The translations under genes were made by a program, and so were the position numbers. Of a stretch of 64,000 nt of DNA, positions 49,501 to 58,906 are shown piece after piece. Positions within the stretch are counted from its first letter, which is position 1. Each line of letters begins with the position of its first letter. The notes under the pieces are model-generated. The model had not been told where the DNA came from. It worked only from the letters and a program-made list of their open reading frames with translations, and did not search any database. Source of the DNA: Diphasiastrum complanatum. Taxonomy: Eukaryota > Streptophyta > Lycopodiopsida > Lycopodiales > Lycopodiaceae. The stretch is from NCBI GenBank assembly GCA_029204225.1, contig CM055095.1, positions 40,416,141-40,480,140 of the forward strand, given 5' to 3'.

Positions 49501-51305
49501 AGGTCCTGACAGACCATGAGAGTCTCAGATACCTTTGCAATCAACCTGAGCTTAGAGGTCGGAAAGCTCGTTGGGCAGAGTTGATGCAAGAGTTTGACAT
49601 GTCTATTAGATATAGACGTGGAAAATTCAATACAGTAGCAGATGCCCTTAGCAGAATGCCTATGATAAACGAGCTGAGTTTTACCCAGATTCGTAATGAG
49701 TTACTCGAGTCCTTGAGGGGGAAATGCCAGCATGATGCATTCTTCTCTACTATCTGGAACTCAGTCCAGAGCAGACAGTTACAGACTCCAGAACCAGTTC
49801 CCGGGGCTGGTGCCAGTTCATCCAAGAATACGGCAGCTTCCGTTGAGGATGATGATGAGTCCGAGTATACGTCGTCAGATGACGTTGAGGATTCTGAGCC
49901 TGTATTACCCAAGCAAACCCCAGTGGTTGAGGGTCAGTTGACTCAAGTATTCAAATGGAAACAGTATTCCATTCAGGATGAGTACTTGCTCTATAGAGAT
50001 AGAGTATGTGTCTCCAATTCAGAGGATTATAGGCAGCAGGTCCTATATGAATGTCATGACAATCCTAGTGCGGGACACCCAGGCATACAGAAGACCTATG
50101 AGCTTCTTCGTAGGCAATTTTTTTGGCCCAGTATGAAAAAGGACGTCCACCAGTATGTAACCAGTTGCCAGAAATGTCAAGTAAATAAAGCAGAGCGTTT
50201 AAAGGCAGGAGGGTTGTTGCATCCCTTAGAAATACCAGCTGGTAAATGGGAGAGTATCTCCATGGATTTTATAGACCCAAAAGGGTAATGACGCTATATG
50301 GGTCACAGTTGACCGTCTGACCAAAATGGCTCATTTTATTCCGACCAAAACAACCATTAGAGCTCCAGAGTTAGCGAGGTTGTTTGTAGACGGGCTATTT
50401 AAATTGTACGGTCTACCTTCCGGCATAGTCATTGACCGGGACAGTAAGTTTACTGGAAATTTTTGGAGGGCAGTATTCCATCATCTCCATACTAAACTTA
50501 ATATGAGTACCACCGACCATCCACGGACGGACGGTCAAACAGAAAGGGTAAATCAAGTGCTGGAGGATATGCTTCGTGCATATGTCAGCAAGAAGCAGAC
50601 TAATTGGGAGGGGTATCTCTCGATATTAGAGTTTGCTTACAACAGTACCAAACATTCAGCTACGGGATACAACCCATTTATGTTGATGTACTGTTTTCAG
50701 CCACGCTCACCCACAGCTGTAGGGTTTAACAAGAAAAAGTTGAAGTAGCCAGAAACTTTTTAGAGGACCTAAACCAGATGATAGAACATGCTAAGCGTAG
50801 CATTATGCAGTCCCAGGATTGAGCCAGGCATTATGCAGATCCACACAGACGGGATGTGCAGTTCTCCACTGGTGAGAAAGTCTACTTGAGAGTCCCAGTT
50901 GACTCTAAAACCCTCAAATCAGGAGTGTGTGCTAAGTTGTCTCCAAGGTATTGTGGTCCCTTTACCATCAGTAGGAGACTAGGCGAGGTCACCTATGAAC
51001 TAGAACTCCCACACAGCAGTAAGGTTTTTCCAGTCTTTCATGTAAGTCAGTTATGAAAAGCCTTAACCAGATCAGACAATCTGGTAGGGGACAATGTTCT
51101 AGTTCTCCCATTGGATCCTCAGCAACCTCCACATGAACCAGAGGAGATTCTTGATAGTAGAGAGACGCAGACTCGTCATACTCTATACCGAGAATATCTG
51201 GTTAAGTGGAATGATCAGCCTGTTGAGAATGCCACTTGGGAAAGAGGCAGCGTCCTTCGCAAGATTTTTCCAGACTTTGTCTTAGAGGACCAAGACGGTT
51301 CTTAA
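46533..51305 (+). pseudogene. Chromovirus G2 gag-pol with chromodomain, several stops and frameshifts
   Basis: Gag starts at ATG 46533 (MTTPQGPDQP) and meets a TAG at 46563. Capsid continues (PPTFNGEEKDRNADILQTFL) until a frameshift in an A-rich run near 47460. The zinc knuckle is CFVCMGKGHTVRQC, the protease VMVDDGATHNFI. Further breaks: TAG at 47914, a frameshift near 48846, a frameshift near 50285, another near 50735, TGA near 50820 and TGA at 51054. RT ([36 protein letters not shown]), RNase H (ETDSSDFAVGAVL), the integrase zinc region (HPGIQKTYELLRRQFFWPSM) and core (DRDSKFTGNFW), and a C-terminal chromodomain (EYLVKWNDQPVENATWE) are all present. The chromodomain can direct insertion toward modified histones in this clade. 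Confidence 0.92.
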
Positions 51306-51316
51306 GGGGGAGGGAG
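51304..51316 (+). other. Polypurine tract of chromovirus G2
   Basis: Purine run aagggggagggag directly before the 3' LTR and just after the chromodomain stop codon. Confidence 0.85.
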
Positions 51317-51592
51317 TGTTACGAGCTCGTAACCAGTGCCGAACCCTAGAGAACACAGATAGGTTAGATACCACAGTCAGGGTCGTGTCCAACGTACATG
51401 ACCAACAGGGCAAGACAGTGTGAGTAGTGTGCCCCAGCACGGTCCATAGCCATGCCACGTGGCCGACACTTGGCAGTAGCATGCTACCAGTCCTCACACT
51501 GGGCTAGGAGGGGCTTACTCTATATCAGGGAGTAGGCAAGGTTGGGTGGATCAGTTAGTGTTTGCCCTACTGTGGTGTTAGGATCTATTACA
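51317..51592 (+). repeat. 3' LTR of chromovirus G2 (276 bp, internally deleted)
   Basis: Same ends and terminal palindrome as the 5' LTR. Lacks 82 bp: ccatggcggg...gtcagtgccacgtgg in the 5' copy is ccatgccacgtgg here. Confidence 0.93.
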
Positions 51593-51600
51593 GGGGGGGG

Positions 51601-51970
51601 TCGAGTTCACTTTTTGTAGAGAGGAGCAGAGCGTCACAGGTAGTTGTTGGCTAGGTATCATCACAGTGGGTAGAGCCATCCCAAGGTGTAGGATCATAGC
51701 CTCCCGACACACTCACACGCATGCAGAGACAGAGGGGGGGGGGGCGGAAACCAGAGGGGGGCCAGAGGAGGAGAGAGAGGCAGAATTAGGGGCAGGTCTA
51801 GGCACAACACCGACAACAGAGTTAGAGCTGGCAGTAGCAGAGCTAGAGTCTCGCCACGGTGTATGGTTCCCTCTGATTCATCTGTAGGCAGCAGACTGCC
51901 ACAGCCTCGGAGGATCTTAATTACCATGACGATGATGAGTCTTCTTAGTTGTATAGTTTTCATTGCGTTC
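51601..51970 (+). pseudogene. hAT relic, 3' part beyond the chromovirus insertion
   Basis: The sequence resumes after the inserted chromovirus with G-rich, acidic-coding composition like that at 44950-45130. It includes an open stretch (51666-51887) rich in Glu, Gly and Arg. No catalytic motif. Assignment rests on continuity across the insertion. Confidence 0.5.
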
Positions 51971-52049
51971 ATCGAACATCATTGTACCCCATTTTGGTGC
52001 CATGTGGCCCGATCTTATATTATATGATGGTTTTTTTCACACGCATGCC

Positions 52050-52053
<4 letters not shown>

Positions 52054-52105
<52 letters not shown>
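52054..52105. repeat. (GA)26 microsatellite
   Basis: Perfect dinucleotide repeat just left of the MITE target duplication. Confidence 0.96.
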
Positions 52106-52108
<3 letters not shown>

Positions 52109-52121
52109 TTTATTTTGGAAT

Positions 52122-52594
52122 CATAGAACCCACGGTTCTCAGAACCGTGGGTCCTGGGAACCGTGGGGTGAACCGTACCACGGTTCATGTACCGTGGTAC
52201 GGTTCCTCTATTTAATTAATTAATCAATTAATTAAATACCAAATTCCCCACAAAACCCTCCCAAGGCATTTTTGGTCCTCATTTCACAGATTTCACAAAT
52301 GGTCCTCAGATTTCACAGACCATTTCACAGATTCAAATGATTTCACAGATTTTTGGCATTACACAGATTTCACAGATTCAAATGATTTCACAGATTTCAA
52401 AGATTCAAATGATTTCACAAATTTCACAGATTTTTTTGGCCTTTCTTTTGCATATTTTTGGGCTATTTTTGGGGGTGGAAAACTAAAAGAAAAATTAATC
52501 AATTAATTATACGGTTCACCATGGTTCCCCCTTAAATTTTCAGTGAACTGTACGGTTCTGAGAACTGTGGTGTACATGGTTCTCAAATTCTATG
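52122..52594. mobile_element. Hairpin-rich MITE with 8-bp target duplication (hAT-like)
   Basis: The 473-bp segment is flanked by exact direct repeats TTTGGAAT (52114-52121 and 52595-52602) and has CATAGAA inverted termini, as a hAT-type non-autonomous element would. Its left end contains two perfect hairpins: 52128-52152 (12-bp arms, 1-base loop) and 52170-52205 (14-bp arms, 8-base loop), both built on AACCGT. The middle has seven exact TTTCACAGA copies. It has no coding capacity. Confidence 0.8.
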
Positions 52595-52720
52595 TTTGGA
52601 ATGCTGATTCCTGAAATGGAAATTTATAACATTTAATTTTCAGTCAATGCTGGATCGGTGGATCAATATGCATGAACGTGTTGTGGATCACTGATGTGCA
52701 ATCTTCTTCTTCACGATACT

Positions 52721-52722
<2 letters not shown>

Positions 52723-52788
<66 letters not shown>

Positions 52789-52840
52789 GCACGCGCGCGC
52801 ACACACGCACGCACACGTGCTCGCGCGTGCGCGCACAAGC
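52723..52840. repeat. Compound (TC)n-(CA)n-(CG/CA)n microsatellite
   Basis: A TC tract from 52723 passes into a CA tract (about 52755-52786) and then an alternating purine-pyrimidine region rich in CG (to about 52838). The latter could adopt Z-DNA. Confidence 0.93.
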
Positions 52841-53407
52841 ACACATTCCATGAAATTCTTGGAATCCTGTTGTAAAATGACAAGCCATTCGGAATTTTTA
52901 TCCGTGCCAGAATCCAACAGGGATTGAATCACCTAAATTGGACCACACTGTAACCAAAACACTCGGCAACCTACATAAATGCAATGCCCTTGATTAGAGC
53001 TTTAATTTGATACGCATATTGCCCACAAAAAAAAACCGTTTCTGAGAAACGCTGGCCCAAACCAGAAACGTGGTTCAGAAACACATTTCTGAACGCGTTT
53101 CCACAAACGTAGTGCAACTATGGGCTAAGATTGCATGTCTCCTTTGTTATGTTAGGCATGATCATAGACATAGCTTTCATATATTTAAGGTGGATTAGGA
53201 TTTGATGACACTCCTCTATTTTTTAATGAAACCCATCGCAATATAAAAGGGTAGTCCAGAAAACGTGGGTTATACTTTACACATTCTTATCACCTAGCTC
53301 TAATCCCGGACATGTGCATTAAAACTTTTATTGTGTGATTAATCATCACATATATTCCTCCTCCAATGGCTACTTAACTAGCAATCAAGGAATGTCATGT
53401 ATCAATG
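52841..53407. other. RBD1 intron segment with short hairpin
   Basis: Mostly featureless. A cluster of gaaacg motifs at about 53035-53110 includes a perfect stem TTCAGAAA-caca-TTTCTGAA (53074-53093) and CGTTTC-tga-GAAACG nearby. This could be another small fold-back element. Confidence 0.5.
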
Positions 53408-53507
53408 TCACGATCCCCCTGGACTTGTCATAACATCATCCACATGTTTCAAGAAGTCTGCCTCTGAAATTTCCCTGATATTGCTTGCGCCAAGCAAATC
53501 CAAATTT
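53408..53507 (-). other. Possible terminal exon of an unidentified minus-strand gene
   Basis: After an AG acceptor (cacacag), the minus strand reads 32 residues, containing LDLLGASNIREISEADFLK and ending MTSPGGS with a TGA stop. Composition and the acceptor look exon-like, but I cannot name the protein and found no partner exon. It lies within the RBD1 intron. Confidence 0.3.
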
Positions 53508-53979
53508 CTGTGTGTTAATTTACATCAACAGCCTTGATGCAATAACAAACCATGGAGCTGATGCCTCCCTGTTATAGGGTTTTGGAATGTTGGTAACACT
53601 GTTTGCTTTAACCGTGGTTCATTCTACACTCCAAAGCAATGGATGAGTTATTTTCTTAATGTCTATATTATAAATGAAAGATACAGGTAGTCCTAGAGAG
53701 TAAGGGATTCTTGACATAGCACAACCACCACGTCACACATACAAAAGATAGAGATAGCAACAATACAAAGCACACAGCTTATGGACAACAACCATAATGT
53801 TCAACACATCACACACATTCATAGGCTAGGGGTTAGTCTCATCCTTAAGTCTCCATCAACTATGCGTATACCCCAATGGAGGTCCAAGTATAGGCCAATC
53901 ATAGACAGTAGACCCGCCTATGGATTGTTGACACAGCCTGCTGTTAGTAAATTTTCATTACATAATATGGTTTGCCTTA

Positions 53980-54960
53980 TTGGCCCTGTCTAGCATTATA
54001 AGTCTACCCAATCCTCTCAGTATTGACCAAACATTTGGATAAGCTTGCTCGGTCTTATCTAGCTCCTCATCTTAACTTGCTGGATTTTCCAGTCAACTAT
54101 AAATAGGCATGATGCCTCCTTATCAGTTGGAACTTGGCCAGTGGAAAACTCAGCGTTTAGTTCAACTTAATTCAGTTTAATCTCAAATTATCATTACATA
54201 GAGCCTTATGTTGATGTCGTTTAGGCTATAATGTGGTATCAGATCTCTTTCTTGGGCTAGTGAGAGTATTTACATCACCCATCAACAGTCAAAAATGAAT
54301 TAAGATCTGGACTCATATGAAGCATTTGTTCCTTAATCATTTGTCTTCCCTGCCAGCTTCATCTTCTTTCAACTCCCTCCCCACCTCTTCCCCTCTTTTT
54401 TGTGCTGGCTCCCCTGGTCTTCTTTCTAGGATTAACTTGTGATTCAGAATCGATGACAGAAATCAGCAATGAAGGTCAGGAAGTATCTGAACGATTATGA
54501 GATGGAGTGCTCATGGAGCTCATGGGACCACAGAATGTTAGAAATGACAGCTCAATTTACCAACTCCTGAGAACCTTTAGTATGCTATTTTTCCAAGCAG
54601 CTTACTTAGCTTAGTTATATAGCATGCAATGTGGTGTATTGGCCTATTGGCTGCATCATGGCCGACTCACTGGGACACTTTGAATCAGTTCAGCTTTGAG
54701 CTTGCTGGTTCAAATTGAATTGGCCTCTTTGAATAAAAGTTAGTATGGTCCTCCTTAGGGATGGGATTCTAGTCAGCCTCATTCATGGGTTGCAGCAACC
54801 TCTCAAAGAGAAACCATTTCGTAGTTGAGGCCCAATTTGGGTGGTAGAAGCCAAAATAGGCAGATGCCTCTTGGCCCTAGACAGGGATGTCAATCTGCAA
54901 GTGACCAACTTGCAGAACTAGCAAGATATTTGAGGCCATTTGTGCTTCCCTTTCAATAGG
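53980..54960 (+). mobile_element. Decayed LTR retrotransposon relic
   Basis: A TATA-like tataaatag (54098-54106) precedes a PBS-like tggtatcagatct (54234-54246), one or two bases off the initiator-tRNA site. The downstream sequence is gag-like but full of stops; a frame near 54780-54850 reads LIHGLQQPLKEK, a motif in the style of gypsy gag. Left LTR end uncertain. Confidence 0.45.
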
Positions 54961-55477
54961 ATGGAAACATAGAAGCATAGTGTATTGTAGAGGAATAGGT
55001 CAGTTAGAGCTCAATTTTTTCCTTGAGAAAAATCATGAGTTCACCTACCAGTTGAATCGGGTTTGCTATACTAGCAAAAGATGGAGAAAGTGTAGCAGGA
55101 GCCTGATTCTCTCTTTTTTACTTTGGCTCTGATTTATATTTTATATGATATGAAGCCTTTCCAAGCTGATTTTTTCAAAGTTCAATATTGAACATCTAAA
55201 TTAGCATATGTTTTCTGTGGAGTCATAATTATCATATCTGAAATGTGCAAGGAAGTGTATATATGTAAAGTTGCATTTGTAGCTGGTTTCACATGGGTTT
55301 AAACTTTGAAGCAGACACCACTTGAAGCTATATAATGGATTGATGCTAGGCCAGTTCAAATGCTTCAAAATGGGGGAGTAGAAATGCATTGTTATGGCTT
55401 GAAGTGATTCAAACCAGCTTTAGATTGAAACGCTGAAACTTATGATTCAAGAAAAACAAAATGGTGTGTATTTTCAG
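54961..55477. other. 3' end of RBD1 intron
   Basis: Nothing recognised except the acceptor site (tgtattttcag) at its end. Confidence 0.5.
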
Positions 55478-55806
55478 GCTTAGAAGAGCGATTTGCTATA
55501 CGAAATACAGGAAAGTACGAATGCCGTTCTTGTGGGCATGTCTATGATCAATCAGTAGGAGATCCGACATATCCAATTGCTGCAGGGTTGGAATTTCAGA
55601 AATTACCAGATGATTGGCGTTGTCCAACCTGTGGAGCTGCAAAATCTTATTTTAATAGCCTTAGTGTTGAGGTGGCAGGTTTTGCTCAGAATCAAAACTA
55701 TGGCTTGGGTACAAATACATTAACATCAGGTCAAAAAAGTATACTAATCTATGGGTCTCTCATACTGGCCTTCATCCTATTCCTAAGTGGATATTTTCTT
55801 CAATGA
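55478..55806 (+). CDS. RBD1: Plastid rubredoxin, exon 2 (rubredoxin fold and membrane anchor)
   Basis: The exon follows an AG acceptor and encodes residues 98-206. LEERFAIRNTGKYEC leads into a rubredoxin fold with the four iron ligands Cys113, Cys116, Cys146 and Cys149 in CRSCG and CPTCGA, plus the usual YPIAAG and LPDDWRC segments. A linker (VAGFAQNQNYGLG) precedes one hydrophobic helix of about 20 residues (SILIYGSLILAFILFLSGY) ending the protein at FLQ. Plant and algal RBD1 is a thylakoid-membrane rubredoxin needed for photosystem II assembly; the anchor and ligands seen here fit that family. A poly(A) signal AATAAA lies at 55921. An in-frame TTG near 55588 is not a plausible start because the first two iron ligands lie upstream of it. 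Confidence 0.93.
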
Positions 55807-55940
55807 TAAAGCCTTTCAGTGCCTTATTTAGTGGTAAATAATTAGTCAGGCACATTGTATGATAGTGCAGATGTCAATTTCTGAAAACAAATGTTTAATA
55901 TAGCTATTGCACCGAGTTGCAATAAATGCTGAAAATATTC
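55807..55940 (+). terminator. RBD1 3' untranslated region with AATAAA
   Basis: AATAAA at 55921-55926, 115 bases after the stop, in A/T-rich sequence; the likely polyadenylation signal. Confidence 0.5.
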
Positions 55941-56980
55941 AATGTAGATGGGTAGTTTATACTTTTTGATTTCAACATGCTCTTCAAAGGAGCAGAATTA
56001 TCATCTCTGAACAAAGAAACCAAGATATAAAATAGTGAATAAAGTCACTAAGTACATTGTGTTTAGCTAGTGAGGGAAGACCAGATTAATTATTTATTGG
56101 AGACATGAGTGCAAATAAAGTGTGACAAATATAGGCCTGGAATGGAGCAAAGAGTTTAGTTACAGAAACTTTGAAAACCCGAAAAGTGCCAAGAACATTG
56201 CTGAATGGCCAAATAATCTAAAATACAGAATGAGCACATTCAATGAAGGAAGGGATGCCTAAATGTAGATTCTTGCTCATCACACTTGTTTTTGAAGTCA
56301 TCCTTGGAACCACTGATTGAATATAAAGAATTTTTACACATAACTAAAATAATAAATCGTCGGTACAACATAATAAACGGAATAAAAACATACCTGCCAA
56401 GAATGATGTGGCATCTTTTGTTCTGTGCAATAGTAGACTTCTATTTGTAGTTCTATTGCCCTTCTTTTGTTTTCAAATACCTTAAAAAATGCTAGAAAGC
56501 TTCTGTTTTTCATGTGCTGAAGTTCAATGGAACCAGCATAACCTATTGTCACCCCACTGGGAACCCCAAGCCTCCTAGATGGCAACATTCCTGAATTCTT
56601 TCTAGACTATGGGGAGCACATAAAATACAATCTTTGAAGCACAATGCAACCAGCTTTTTATTTGGGCACTTTTTCCTCCTACATTATTGAGGGCCTTCTA
56701 AAACTGATAACTAAAAGGGAATGCCCTAACCAAGTGAGCTATTTTAGACTCCTCACCATGTTAAACACAACCGACAATGTTTCATCCATACCTTTTTAAA
56801 ATGGATTTGAAATGGAAAAGAATTGGTCATATGGTTTTAGGTTTTCATTTATTGGAATTTATTTTTAGCCTTTTGTTATGGCATAAGCAAGTGCTTTTTT
56901 ATTATTTAGATTGCAATGTAAATTATGTCAATCAACAATCAATTTTGAATCTTGATTTGAGAGTTCGAACTCCCGAGTCC
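55941..56980. other. Flank between RBD1 and copia C6
   Basis: No gene is recognised. It contains the second copy of the dispersed segment (56869-56894) also found at 39990, and one exon-like stretch on the minus strand described separately. Confidence 0.4.
56394..56590 (-). other. Exon-like open stretch, minus strand, unidentified
   Basis: The minus strand is open for 197 bp between an AG (attcag) and a good donor (TTGGCAG|gtatgt). It contains GVPSGVTIGYAGSIELQH and ELQIEVYYCTEQK. I do not recognise the protein, and no neighbouring exon was found. Confidence 0.25.
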
Positions 56981-57567
56981 TGTTAAAATTGTCACATGAA
57001 GTTAGATCCTAATCATAGGAGTTAGATAGGAAGTTTGGTCAAGTTTCTTGAAATCGAGGAGCTACCTCCAAAATTTAAAGAAGTTGGTGTTGATCTATCT
57101 ACCATAGATGGTATACCTAATGGTTAGGTCAAATTGACTTGAGTAGGTTAAAACCTAATGACTTTTTGGTACACACATGTTGTACCTGCTCAGCCAGTCA
57201 AGGATGGGATCTTTTTTGTACTTGCAAATCATCTAATCAATGTGAGAGAGATCATGATTTTGGAGCACTTGACAATTTTGAGTTTTTACACCATTTGTAT
57301 TGAGATTTTTTGATTGGAATGCAATCCAAATTTAGTAAAGTTGATTCTCTGTTATTAGGTCGTACTACAGATTGTACTTCACATGTGTGAGGTCGTTCTA
57401 TAGTGTTTTGATCAAAATTAGATTGTTCTTGCTTGATTAGATCAAAATTGCCAATCTAGATCAAGATTTGAGTGCTAGGTTTGCAATAGATTGATTAACC
57501 AGCTATCCAATCGCTGTTGAGGATCTTTTGTAGATCCATTTAGGGTTCTGAACATTGGTTTTCAACA
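56981..57567 (+). repeat. 5' LTR of copia C6 (587 bp)
   Basis: TGTTAAAATT...TTTTCAACA, immediately followed by a PBS. Its R/U5-like part is nearly the same as the LTR at 27695-28370 and, inverted, 63334-64000. Confidence 0.85.
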
Positions 57568-57578
57568 TGGTATCAGAG
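57568..57578 (+). other. Primer-binding site of copia C6
   Basis: TGGTATCAGAG directly after the LTR, complementary to initiator methionine tRNA. Confidence 0.9.
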
Positions 57579-58225
57579 ACAAGTACAAGAGTTTAATTGT
57601 TGATCAAAACTTAATCCAAATTTTGCAAGTTTGATGGTAAAGAGCTAGTTTTGAGAGTGCGAGCTTATATTAAGTGATTGCTTCAAAGTTTGAGGTAGTT
57701 TGTTGATAGTGGGATGCAGGTGTTCTTTTCACACGTGGGGAGCTGCTATACCTACATTTAAAGTTCCATTATTGATAGGATCCTCATAAATTTTTCTACA
57801 CATCATCTTGATGAGATTTTTGATGCAAATCACAAAGGAAGCATCAAAGATCAAATGCCATTATTGAGATTTCCAATTAATGAGAGCTTAAAACAAGTCC
57901 TAAAAAGTGAATTTGCAGGTCTTGTTAGATCATCAAGAAGAAGGGGTGTAAGAGAGTCATTGTTTTGCCAAAATAATTGATTTTTTGATTTGATTAGAAT
58001 TTGAAGTGAACTCATCATACTTCCATTCAATCTTAGTCAGAGGGTGAGAGGGGCGAGACTAGAAGTCTTTTGGAAGGCTAGAAGTCTATTTTGAGTCATT
58101 CAAATCAAGTGAAGTCTTTGTCAACTTCTCGAATCAAATTTTCTCTATCAAGTGAGAGTTGTTTTTGTAGAGATCCTAGTGAGAGCCGAGAAGTACATTA
58201 TTGATTGTACAAGTCACTAGCAAAG
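57579..58225 (+). other. Leader of copia C6
   Basis: About 650 bp of untranslated leader between PBS and gag start; no coding motif. Confidence 0.6.
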
Positions 58226-58870
58226 ATGGGATCAAAAGCTGCATTCCTCTTAGAAGCGAGTGAGAGTTTAAACTCTACAAATTACTCCATTTGGAAAGTG
58301 AGGATGGAGTTATTCCTTGTGCTTCAAGACCTCTATGATCTTGTCCTAGATGAAGAGGATGGACCTCTAGGTGGACAAGACTAGCATTACAAGAAGAGGG
58401 CAAGACTAGCATTACATTGTGTGAGAATGAATGTTAGTAATAACCTTTTTAAGGAAGTTGCCACTTGCACTTCAGCCAAGGAAGTTTGGGATTCACTGGA
58501 GGCTATTTATGAATCCAACAACATTTCAAGAGTGCTCATGCTAAGAAACCAAGTTTGCAAAGCATGAGGAGAAGTGATCAAAGTGCACAAGAGTATGTGC
58601 TTACAATCAAATCTCTTAACAATAAATTTGCTTCAATAGGAGATAAGATTCATGATAATGAACTTGTTCAAGGGATCCTAAATGGATTTGGAGATGAGTA
58701 CTCCAACTTTGCCCAAAGATTTGTCATTCAAGAGAGGCACTTTCCATAGACAAGCTCCATAGTGTGCTTGTAGCCGATGAAATTGAAGACCCGTCTTCCT
58801 CATCGGAGTCAACTCACATATCTTTTTATGAATCAGCATCTAATGTCAACAAAAAACTTTGTCAATTAGT
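58226..58870 (+). pseudogene. Copia C6 gag fragment
   Basis: Starts at ATG 58226 (MGSKAAFLLEASESLNSTNY) and continues SIWKVRMELFLVLQDLYDLVL to a TAG near 58382. The UBN2-type part follows in other frames (VWDSLEAIYESNN; 58555-58749 IHDNELVQGILNGF). The fragment breaks off around 58870 before the zinc knuckle; pol and the 3' LTR are absent. Confidence 0.8.
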
Positions 58871-58906
58871 TTTTTTTCTTCATTGGTGACGAATTGAGAA
58901 TGATGG

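Larger units (their letters stand above)
45278..51592 (+). mobile_element. Ty3/gypsy chromovirus G2, complete but inactivated
   Basis: Two LTRs (45278-45635 and 51317-51592) begin TGTTACGAGC and end CTATTACA. The PBS TGGTATCAGAGCC lies at 45637 and a purine tract precedes the 3' LTR. G runs on both sides are consistent with a poly-G target duplication. Internal order is gag, protease, RT, RNase H, integrase, chromodomain, which defines a chromovirus. I count four substitutions over the roughly 276 shared LTR bases. Four stops and at least four frameshifts make it non-autonomous. It is inserted in the tail of the hAT relic. Confidence 0.93.
37850..55477 (+). other. Intron of the RBD1 gene (17,628 bp), filled with transposons
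   Basis: Donor GTACGC at 37850 and acceptor ttttcag ending at 55477. It contains a fold-back repeat, a hAT transposase relic, a chromovirus, a MITE, several microsatellites and an old LTR relic. Very long TE-filled introns are well known in conifers and some other large plant genomes. Confidence 0.72.

Noticed and set aside
52672-52932. Overlapping open frames with Ser-Leu, His-Thr or Arg-Glu runs
   Set aside because: They are translations of the compound microsatellite.
54316-54442. Ser-rich short frame (MKHLFLNHLSSLPASSS) considered as the RBD1 transit peptide exon
   Set aside because: It lies just after a retroelement PBS-like site, has no donor in the right phase, and 37558-37849 fits far better.
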